A stretch of 64,000 bases of DNA from Topomyia yanbarensis (Eukaryota > Arthropoda > Insecta > Diptera > Culicidae): assembly GCF_030247195.1 (NCBI RefSeq), contig NC_080672.1, forward strand, positions 12,152,001 through 12,216,000, in the 5' to 3' direction. Positions 1-8,937 of this stretch are shown here, one piece after another. A program made the position numbers and the translations under genes. The notes beneath the pieces were generated by a model, which saw nothing but the letters and a program-made list of their open reading frames with translations, was not told the DNA's origin and did no database searches. Position 1 is the first letter of the stretch; every line of letters begins with the position of its first letter.

Positions 1-381
1 TGATTTTGCATAGCGAAGGGATGAATGATAACACATTTTGTTCCAAAAACAGCCCTGCGTTATGCAACACTTTGTGCAGGTTGATTATACCAGTTGCAAG
101 TGGGGCCAAATTCACCAAGTTCCGTAAAATTCCTTTTGAATTACAGAATTGATAAAATTGCTTAGATGAGCTAAACTAATTAATCAAATCCTGTTTTAAA
201 AACTGTCCTTGCGTTTAAACCAAAATGGGAAGCTTATTACTACCACTACATTACTTAATTTCAAGCGAAAATAGCAAATACATGTGCTAGTTAAACCAAA
301 AATTTACTGGCAACATTACAGCGGCATTTAGCAAGCAGTTGGAGCGGTCGCCTGTTGGACGACACAGGGTAGCGTCCCTCC

Positions 382-423
382 ACAGCCAGTGTAACGGACT
401 TCTAGCTCAGCTACACTGGCTGT
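382..423. repeat. Perfect 12-bp inverted repeat (hairpin)
   Basis: The arm ACAGCCAGTGTA at 382-393 is matched exactly by its reverse complement at 412-423, leaving an 18-nt loop. No target duplication is visible outside the arms, so it may be a simple hairpin or the remnant of a small inverted-repeat element. The rest of 1-600 shows no gene I can support. Confidence 0.6.
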
Positions 424-599
424 AAAAAACACAGCGCAGTGATCTGCTTCGCCAGCCGTTCAACAGGGAACTGAGCGTGTCTGGCCAAGTCCTTTCTTTA
501 AATAGTCGATGATGACGTCATTCATAGAAGCGTTGCGCGCTAGGTACACCAATCCGTCGTACAGGGCTTGGGAAGCGCTATCTTCTGTGTGTTAATGCG

Positions 600-938
600 C
601 GATATTTTGACAAGGTTGTATATTATTTAATTTTTTAATGCTATGATATCAAAAATCCTTGGGTTTATCTATTGGAATCTATTCTTAGAAGTATTTCGGG
701 ACGATTTGTGCAAAAAATTTGAAAATTTATCGTGAGATGGCTGAATTATATGCGTTTAAAATTGGACCACTTTTCGTTACATACCATTTTTGTAGAATTT
801 GCAGAGTGCACCCCCATATCGAAAACAAAGACGTAGTCCTACGTCAAAACTGTATCGCTTTGTGTAGGTTGGGACTCGAACCTAGATGAACTGAGTACAA
901 AACAACCGATTTACCAACTACACTATGCCCGCCCCTGC
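600..938 (-). mobile_element. tRNA-derived SINE
   Basis: Read on the minus strand, the right end starts with a tRNA-like head. A sequence close to an A box (TAGTGTAGTTGG, 914-925) is followed by a perfect RNA polymerase III B box (GGTTCGAGTCC, 872-882). The spacing is that of a split internal promoter. The body runs leftwards to an A/T-rich tail near 600-640 and carries the short palindrome GACGTAGGACTACGTC near 830-846. The tRNA stems are not intact enough for a functional tRNA, so this is read as a SINE of the tRNA-derived kind common in mosquitoes. Exact ends are uncertain. Confidence 0.6.
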
Positions 939-1072
939 ATTATGTAGTTCGAATATAATCATATTTTTCCGTATTTGTGGTGATCGCACGCAATTCAATC
1001 TTGGAACTATGTTCGACCCTATAGACTGCCGTTCTATGCATAATTGTCCCATGTTCTATGGGATTCCTTATA

Positions 1073-2698
1073 CAGGGTGTTTGGTTCTTGAGTAAGAATC
1101 TCTCGAAGGGTGATTTACTGTCATATTTGGAGAAAAAAATCGTTCTACACATACCATCAAATCTCAACCGTTACAGAGTTATTGAAATTTTTGTGTAAAA
1201 ATACTTGTTTATCTTAAAACACCTTTAACTCAAAAAGTATACCTCGTATTTCGTTTTAGTGCCATTGGAAAGGTGAGCAATTTTTCTATTGAATAATGCT
1301 CTCATATATTTCAGATAATTAGTTTTAATTACCTTTTAGTTGTAAAGTATTTAAAAGTTTTTGTGTGTTTTTGATGAGGTTTTTGTTAATTTTCTCAAAA
1401 TAATGAATTATGATTATAGCAATATCTATTATCCAAAAGTTGGGTTTGAGGACGATTCATAATTTATTCTTTAACGTAATATTCCTATCTCTTCTCGTTT
1501 CCTTGTAATTTGACTTCTAAACTTTACCTGCAATTGACTTGCAAGTTCTTAAAAGACTCTAATCAAAAAAATATGCTTCATATCGCTATTACCAGGGCTT
1601 TATTGGAAAGCTGAGAAAATTTCCTTTCGATGTATGTACAGATATCTTTTAGTTAAGTGTACTACATGACTTTTTACTAGCAAAATAACTCAAAATTTGC
1701 GTTTTTTGGAGGTTTTTGTAATTATTGTAATTATTAATCAACTAAATTTATCGTCACTATTGTTCATTGGGTGCTCCTTAATATTTTCTACAACTTGTAA
1801 TTTGACACTTTATCCCTATCGCTTTTCATTTTGCTGCAATTTAATAGTTCACACAGCATGACCTCATCACAAATGTAGTGGATTCGAAATCATCGTTTTT
1901 GCATATGAAACGAGGTGATAAAAATGATCTAGCTTCAAAACTAAAAGAGATATTTTAATGAAGCCAAAGAAAAAATTGTAGAACTTGCTGAGATGCATTA
2001 ATTCCATGATAATAATGGTGCTGTTTCTTATTTACTATTTTAAGAAAATAACGAAAATGCAAATAATAACATTAACTTCAAACAAATTAACTTCTAAAAG
2101 AATACTAAATTCACTTAACTGAAAGGTATTTATACCTATTTCTATGCAAAATTTTCCTGGCTTTCGAATAAAAATAAGAAAAGGTACAATAAGTGCCATA
2201 CTTTTTCAAAAAGAGCTAATATAAGTGAATATGAGATAAAAATATCCAAGTTCAATAACCCAAACACATGAAAACAAGAAAAGATAAGTGTATCATGTCC
2301 AGGTACAGATTATGCAACTCTTCAATACTAAAAATTTGAATTATTAAAATGGTGATGTTAACTATTAAGATTTTCGCGAAATGAACGAAAAATCGATCAA
2401 AATCGGTAAATTTTAAATAAATTACTGTGAAAAAGTTACTTAACCTCATTAGCTGAAACATTTGAGGACATTTTTCAATGCAAAATTTTCTCACCTATCC
2501 AATGGATCCAAAAGATTCGAAATACAAAACATATTTTTTGAGTTAGAGCTATTTTAAGACAACTAAGTTTTTAACACAAAAAATTCAATAACTTAGTAAC
2601 GGTTGAGATTTGAAGATATGTGTAGAACGATTTTTTTCTCCAAATATGACAGTCAATCATCCCTCGAGAGGTTCTTAACCATGAACCAAACACCCGGT
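1073..2698. mobile_element. Element with long inverted terminal repeats
   Basis: The left end begins CAGGGTGTTTGGTTC and the right end is its near-perfect reverse complement (GAACCAAACACCC). Similarity continues inwards for more than 200 bp on each side (about 1073-1300 against 2480-2698). Both flanks are TA-rich (TATA), so a TA-type target duplication is possible. Each arm also holds diverged internal copies of a short motif around 'TTGGAAAGGTGAG'. No transposase can be read. It is probably a non-autonomous foldback or large MITE. Confidence 0.6.
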
Positions 2699-2983
2699 AT
2701 ATATAGGACAATTATGCGTAGAACGGCATTATAGGGAATCCCATAGAACATGGGACAATTAAGCTTATCACGGCAGTAGAGGAAAGAAGTAAGTCACTCC
2801 GTTCAGCATATCTGATTGTATTGTAGTATACGTACAGGGCAGCCATTGCTGATATTTTGACACGGGCCCATTTATTGAAAGCCTTAATGTAGATGTATAG
2901 TTTAAAGCAATATCATTTATTTAAACTAAGTGTATTCAATTGAATGCAATTATCTCTTTTTTTTTATTTTTTTTATTTTTTTT

Positions 2984-4056
2984 ATATTGTAACGACACAT
3001 AATTAGCAAGGGAAGAGCAAGGATTTGAAGTAAGAAAGTTTAGAAAAGCGTGAAGTAGGGTCAATGAACATGCTTAGAGTTTCTCGGTTACTTAACTCTT
3101 TGTCTTCTGCAACGCAGGAGTCAGGATGCGAATCACCTGAGTCTGCGGCATGTCCGGACAAGCGTAAAGTCAATTTAATGACTTATGCTGTCGGAACCGA
3201 CAAAAAGTTAAGTCGCGGAAAATTTTCACCCTAAGCATTTTGCGACGATGAAACTCATTGAATGAGTTAGTTTTTGTCCTCACTAATTGCGTGCCGGGGT
3301 GTTTTATTTCATCGACTATTGTGTCTGCCTCAACAAGTTGTGCATATAGTCACTGTGTGTTGATTGCACACGGCGTCGGCAGCAAATTCCCGACTACATA
3401 CGGGGAACGTGCCATTTAAACCAATATATTCTGATTCCTGATATACCTCAAATCCTTGCTCTTCCTTGAGTACTATGGCTCTTAACCCTTTCATGCCCAA
3501 CTTTTTTCTAGTGCGTATGGGGTTTCAAAACTATTTTTTCTTGAGAACGGTGAGATCAAGAAACACGAAAAGCCTTTTTTCATAAAGATAGGTGCTTCCC
3601 TTGCAGTGCTAGAAGTTGTTCAATTTTTACCTTCCAATGCTTACTACAATGCTCCTAGAATATTTACAATAGTCCAATTGCCTGGAAAACGTAGCCATAG
3701 ACAGTCTAAATTGACAAGTTTTATCAGTTTTCAAAAATATTGCACCATAACGAAGATATACGAAAAATTCATTTTCCGTCGTCAACGTAAACTGTCCCTT
3801 GCAGCACTGCTCCACCGGAGTCCAAGCAGACTAATTGCAATAACTTCAGTTCTAGAGCTGATGCTTGACGCTCAAATAAAAGGCAATAGTCACATTTATA
3901 AGCCTTACTTGTTATTGTGAGCAAATCTTGCATCAATCAAAAGTAATAGCTGTTTAACAACGTTGTTGTCCACAAACAACATGGGCATGAATGGGTTAAT
4001 ATTTGAAAAATACTTCACCTTCCAGTCCCTTGCTAATTATCTGTCGTTACAATATA
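2984..4056. mobile_element. TIR element, about 30-bp termini (ATATTGTAACGACA...)
   Basis: The first 30 bases, beginning ATATTGTAACGACA and running through TAATTAGCAAGGGA, recur as an inverted copy ending at 4056 with one or two mismatches. The interior has no supported gene. A diverged, internally deleted relative lies at about 34325-34560, and another short piece lies near 46240-46275. It abuts the start of the Repeat A copy at about 4060. It is classed as a non-autonomous DNA transposon and I cannot name the superfamily. Confidence 0.6.
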
Positions 4057-4630
4057 AAAACCTGTTTTAATCCACCTAGAGGTGCACGCAATACTCAACT
4101 GCATACTTTGCCTTCCATTTGAGAAAAAAAAAATCGGTTCGGTCATCACCGATGAACCGATGTGACTTTAATTGTGGAATATGCCCGGAATTCCGGACTT
4201 CCGGAATCGTCGATAGTAGACAATGTATTCAAAGAATGTTTGATTGGCAACCAGTGATCTAGATCTGCGATTAGAAGTAATTTGGTGACCATTTCAATAG
4301 TTTTTAGCCTCTGAGGTATTACGATTGTACCGATTTATATGGGAAATTCCAGTGTATCCTTACTAACACCCCTGTAACTCCGGAAGCAAGAGTCAGAACC
4401 GAATGAAATTCAGCAGCAGTCAATGGCATTACTGTATCTTTCATTTGAAATCAAGTTTGTAAAAATCGGTGGAGAATTCGTTGGGGAATGGGTGTGATAT
4501 TAGCTTAGGAACTTGGCGGGTTCCCCGGGGGCGTCATGAACCGTCATAGGTGGCCAATGTGGTCAAAGCTGCTTTGATTGATCATTAGTGATCCAGACCC
4601 GCAAACTAGAGTAATGTTACATCAATTTTA

Positions 4631-4761
4631 TGGCGTTTTCGTTTTTTCTTGGTGCTACACCGGTGTAGTGCAAAGAAAGAGATAGACTGATTACACCCAA
4701 GTTTGAATGAGTGTAGCACCGACTACACCGGTGTAGTGCACTATCAAAAACGAATATGACA
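4631..4761. mobile_element. 131-bp MITE with TTA target duplication
   Basis: The intact Repeat A copy near 62240 lacks this segment. It is flanked by TTA at 4628-4630 and 4762-4764. Its ends are inverted (TGGCGTTTTCGTTTTT against the complement of AAAAACGAATATGACA), and both halves carry CTACACCGGTGTAG palindromes. A 3-bp TTA duplication is what PIF/Harbinger-type elements make, so that origin is plausible but not proven. Confidence 0.75.
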
Positions 4762-4977
4762 TTAATATGTTTTACATCATTTGAACATCATGGTGGTACC
4801 AGTTTATATGGGAATTTGCTGTGTGACCGCACTCTTCAACCCGTAACTCCCGAATCGGAAGTCGGATCAACTAAAAATTCAATAGCAGCTTATGGGAGCA
4901 TTACACCTTTCAGATGAAACTAAGTTTGCGAAAATCGGTTCAGCCATCTCTGAGAAAATTGTGTGAGTTTAAATGAC

Positions 4978-5037
4978 ACACACACACACACATACACACA
5001 TACACATACACACACACATACATACACACACAGACAT
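4978..5037. repeat. CA/CATA microsatellite of Repeat A, with left LINE target duplication
   Basis: Imperfect (CA)n/(CATA)n tract belonging to Repeat A. Its last 12 bases, ACACACAGACAT (5026-5037), are repeated at 8815-8826 on the other side of the LINE, which marks the insertion site. Confidence 0.85.
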
Positions 5038-5039
5038 CA

Positions 5040-5153
5040 GGGTGCACTAAGGCATATAAGTGCCTTATCTGCACCGCTAAGAAGCAAGCCCATAAACATG
5101 CTATGGGCGGACCTTCGTGTCCCTTCGGCGAGTTAAATAAGAAGAAGCCGTGA
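5040..5153 (+). pseudogene. LINE ORF1 (gag-like) C-terminus
   Basis: The last 37 codons of ORF1 are open and end in TGA at 5151-5153. They carry a zinc-knuckle pattern with Cys at positions 8, 11 and 27 and the motif HAMGGPSC, the form in which R1-type ORF1 proteins end. The remainder of ORF1 is lost to 5' truncation. The stop overlaps the first codon of ORF2 by four bases (GTGA). Confidence 0.7.
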
Positions 5154-8125
5154 GAGTCACACAGCTAAATCTTAACCATTGTGCAGCAGCCCAACAGCTG
5201 CTGTGGCAGTCGGTCTCGGAGTCGAGGACAGATGTCGCCCTCTTATCAGACCCGTACAGCATCCCTGCCAGCAACGGCAATTGGGTGTCGGACGGGTCTG
5301 GAATGGTGGCAATCTGTACAACGGGACGGTTCCCGGTTCAAGAGGTAATACACCCCTCCGCCGAGGGTGTGGCGATTGCCAAGATCAATGGTGTGTTCTA
5401 TTGCAGCTGCTACGCCCCACCAAGGTGGCCAATAGAACAGTTCTACCAGATGATCGACAGGCTCTCGTCGGACCTCGTGGGCCGGAAACCGGTAGTAATA
5501 GCGGGAGACTTTAACGCTTGGGCAGTGGAGTGGGGCAGCCGCTGTACAAATAGCAGGGGTCAAGCGCTAATGGAAGCGCTTGCGAAACTCGATACTGTGC
5601 TAGCTAATGATGGCTCCGCTAGTACATTCCGTAGAAACGGAGTGGAGGCGTGGATTGATTTGACCTTTGCCAGCCCGAGTCTGGCTCCAGGCATGGAATG
5701 GAGGGTAGACGAAGGCTACACCCATAGCGATCATTTAGCAATCCGCTTTAAGATCAACTATGGTGTGCAGCATCCGAGGGCGGGAGATCCCTGTCAGGTA
5801 CGCGGGTGGAAGTCCAATCACTTCGACAGCGAAGCTTTCACCGCGGCCCTGGGACTGGAGGCCAACACCGACAGTCTAAGCGGGGATGCGCTGGTAGCTG
5901 TTCTATCACGCGCGTGCGACGCCACTATGCCGAGAAAAACACTGCCAAGAAACGGTAGATGCCCGGTATACTGGTGGAGTGCCGAGATTGCAGCTCTACG
6001 GTCAGCCTGTCTCAGAGCTAGACGTAGGATGCAAAGAGCTCGCACCGAGGATGCAAGAGAGAACCGCCGTGAAGTGTTTCGAGCTGCGAAATTAGCCCTT
6101 AACAAGGCTATTAAAAGCAGCAAGAGAGCGTGTTTCGACAACCTGTGTGAGAGTGCCAACGCGAATCCGTGGGGTGACGCCTATCGGATTGTGATGGCCA
6201 AGACCAAAGAGGGCTCCTCACCCCCAGAACGGTCTCCGGACCGGTTGGCAACGATTATCGAAGTACTCTTCCCGTCTCGAGCCACAAGCCCCTGGCCACC
6301 TGCACTACGAGACAGTGCGGGCACGGTCGAAATGGTGGCTCCAGTGACGAACGAAGAACTACTCGCAGTGGCTAAATCCCTAGCAATGAACAAAGCTCCA
6401 GGGCCGGATGGAGTCCCGAACAACGCTCTCAAGGCAGCGATCATAGCGAACCCGAACATGTTCAGGCTAGCTATGCAGAGATGCCTTGACGAGTGCCGTT
6501 TCCCCGATAGATGGAAAAGGCAGAAACTGGTGCTGTTGCCGAAGCCCGGGAAGCCGCCAGGCGACCCATCGGCGTACAGACCAATCTGTCTGATAGACAC
6601 GACTGGCAAACTGCTTGAGAGGATCATCCTCAACAGGCTCACCCCGTACGCGGAAGGTACGGACGGTCTGTCAAGCAACCAGTTTGGCTTTCGGAAGGGT
6701 AAGTCCACAGTGGACGCTCTCAACTCAGTGATAAATACTGCCGAGATAGCGATCCAACGAAAAAGGCGAGGTATTCGATACTGTGCGTTAGTGACACTTG
6801 ACGTGAAGAATGCATTCAACAGCGCAAGCTGGGATGCCATCGCGCTCTCGTTACACCGGCTTAGCCTACCGGTGGGTCTGTACCGGATCCTGGAAAGTTA
6901 CTTCCAGAACCGCGTACTGCTATACGAGACCGATGCCGGTCAGAAAAGGGTTCCGATTAGCGCCGGAGTCCCGCAGGGCTCGATCCTAGGCCCGGTGCTA
7001 TGGAACCTCATGTATGACGGGGTTCTGAGACTGAAGTTCCCTCCTGGGGTCAAGATCGTCGGCTTTGCCGACGACGTAACCTTGGAGGTCTACGGGGAGT
7101 CAATTCCTGAGGTAGAACTAACCGCAGAACACGCGATTAGCACGGTGGAGGAATGGATGAGCGCGAGAGGCCTGGAGCTCGCTCATCATAAGACGGAGGT
7201 AGTTATCGTCAACAACCGCAAGTCGGCACAACATGCAGTTATCCATGTGGGAGAAGTCGCGATCACTTCACAGCGAAGTCTGAAGTCTCTCGGAGTCATT
7301 ATAGACGACAAGCTGACCTTCGGCAGCCATGTCGACTATACGTGCAAGAGAGCGTCGACTGCTGTTGCGGCTCTATCGAGGATGATGTCCAACAGCTCAA
7401 AGGTGTGCGTCAGTAGACGTAGGTTACTGGCAGGCGTTGCCGTATCTATCCTCAGGTACGGCGGCCCGTCATGGTCAAGAGCACTGAGGGTAACCAGTTA
7501 CCTACAGAAACTGGAGAGCACCTACCGCGTGATGTGCCTCAGAGTGATATCTGCCTACCGCACGGTATCACACGATGCATCCTGCGTGATAGCGAGCATG
7601 ATGCCAGTCGGGCTGGTCATTCGGGAAGATGAGGAGTGCTTCGAGCTACGTGGAAATAGGGGAGCCCGCGAGCGCACCAGGGTGACCTCAGTCGCCAGAT
7701 GGCAGCGTGAGTGGGACAACTCCTCGAAAGGTAGGTGGACCCACCGGCTGATACCTAGCATATCGAGCTGAGTGGGAAGACCCCATGGGGAAGTTCACTT
7801 CCACCTGACACAATTCCTGTCAGGCCATGGCTGTTTCCGACAGTACCTCCACAGGTTCCGGCACGCGGAGGTCCCAGTCTGCCCGGACTGCCTAGGTGTA
7901 GATGAAACTGCCGAACACATACTGTTCGTATGTCATCGGTTCGACGTCGAAAGAAGAGCAATGCTTGACGTCTGTGGCTGGGACACAACCCCTGATACCC
8001 TTACTCAACGGATGTGTCAATCGGTGGAGAAGTGGAACGCAGTCTCGGCTGCTACCATCCAGATTGCCAGTAGGCTACAGGTAATCTGGCGAACCGAGCA
8101 ACAGACGACGGGCACGGCTAACTAG
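5150..8125 (+). pseudogene. LINE ORF2: APE endonuclease, reverse transcriptase, zinc motif; one in-frame TGA
   Basis: This would nick target DNA and copy the element's RNA into it (target-primed reverse transcription). The frame is open from GAA GAA GCC GTG after an upstream TAA. The first usable codon is GTG at 5150, where an ATG would be expected. The endonuclease covers about residues 1-225, with AGDFNAW near 117 and SDH near 193. The reverse transcriptase covers about 380-720, with AFNSA, GVPQGSILGP and GFADDV near 640. A TGA at 7769-7771 breaks the frame just before VGRPHGEV, and the same frame then continues to 8125. This downstream part holds a C-x2-C...H-x4-C motif (CPDC...HILFVC). 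One substitution, probably Trp TGG to TGA, explains the break. Apart from the stop it looks young. Confidence 0.85.
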
Positions 8126-8373
8126 TGATTGGTTAGCTGGAGCGAAAAAGGCCAAGCGCAAAAGAGGGAGTGAATGGTCTGTTCATGCCGAGGCAGGTTT
8201 GGCGCAGCGAATGGCAACCGCGTAAGGGGTAAACCCAGCCACCCCGAAGCAAGACAGAAGAGTGAGTGTATAGGCGTATAAGTGGACTGCCTCATGCCAA
8301 GACGGGAGGGTCGTAGCGTAGTATGTTGGAACTTAGCTATCGATGCCTCATGGCGTGGCAGAGGAGTGAAAGG

Positions 8374-8580
8374 GTGAGCATCCAAGTCAGTCTCACACGG
8401 CATGTTAAGGGTGAGCATGAAAGTCAGCCTCACAGGTATGGTAGAGGCTAGCACAAAAGTCAGCCTCGCATGGAACGTAAAAGGTGAGCACAAAAGTCAG
8501 CCTCATGTGGGAGTGTTTGAGAGTGAATCAAGGTGCGATAGAGAGAGCACTCAAGTAAGCCTCATACGTATGGACGTATG
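8374..8580 (+). repeat. Degenerate 37-bp tandem repeats in LINE 3' UTR
   Basis: Four to five diverged units start at 8374, 8411, 8448, 8484 and about 8523. Each is built on GTGAGCA...AAGTCAGCCTCA. They lie between the ORF2 stop and the A-rich tail. A role in recognition by the element's own reverse transcriptase is possible, but nothing here shows it. Confidence 0.7.
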
Positions 8581-8937
8581 AACGCGTGAGTGAGAGTGAA
8601 TGAGTACATTTAGTACAGCCATCCCCCCAGAAGTAATACCGAGAGGTAGTTCCTGGGAGGAATGATGGCGGAGCCCAATGGAGTTTAGTCGGTATTAATG
8701 GCTGGTCACCATTCGTGTCCGACACGCCCCCAGTGCACCCCGTGTGGTAGATTGGACCCTACCAATAGCACGTGTACTGGGCTAGGTCTTCTCCATTGTA
8801 AAAAAAAAAGAAAAACACACAGACATTTGCCGATCTCGACGAACTGAATCGAATGGTGTATGTCACTCGGCCCTCCCGGCCCCGGTTAAAAGGTCGATTT
8901 TTACAGTGATTGCATAGCCTTTCTTTATATGAGAAAG

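Larger units (their letters stand above)
5038..8814 (+). mobile_element. R1-clade-like non-LTR retrotransposon, 5'-truncated
   Basis: The insertion is bounded by the 12-bp duplication ACACACAGACAT (5026-5037 and 8815-8826) and ends in an A-rich tail at about 8799-8814. It retains the 3' end of ORF1, nearly complete ORF2 (endonuclease, reverse transcriptase, C-terminal zinc motif) and a roughly 0.65-kb 3' UTR with tandem repeats. Most of ORF1 and any 5' UTR are missing, as is usual after incomplete reverse transcription. R1 membership is inferred from the APE-type endonuclease, the FADD-type reverse transcriptase, the overlapping ORF1/ORF2 layout and the C-terminal C-C-H-C motif. It has one nonsense codon and little other decay, so it is a young insertion. 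Confidence 0.85.
4060..8937 (+). repeat. Repeat A copy 1, split by a MITE and an R1-type LINE
   Basis: This is a modular dispersed repeat. It starts with TTTTAATCCACCTAG, carries two or three diverged modules of roughly 330 bp (each with 'GTAACTCCGGAA...' and 'AAAATCGGTTCAGCC'), then a CA/CATA microsatellite. It ends with a conserved 3' block (ATTTGCCGATCTCGACG...) and the hairpin GCCTTTCT-TTATATG-AGAAAGGC. The uninterrupted copy at 61707-62625 aligns along its length and shows exactly what has been inserted here: a 131-bp MITE at 4631-4761 and a LINE at 5038-8814. No coding capacity was recognised. Confidence 0.8.

Noticed and set aside
855..935. A functional tRNA gene on the minus strand
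   Set aside because: A and B boxes are present, but the acceptor and anticodon stems do not pair well and the segment continues into a SINE body.
4978..5025. CRISPR-like or other short regularly spaced repeats
   Set aside because: The CA/CATA tracts are simple microsatellites with no spacers. No direct repeat array with unique spacers occurs in the window.
6181..6840. Minus-strand 219-codon frame
   Set aside because: It is antisense to the LINE reverse transcriptase region and has no domain of its own.
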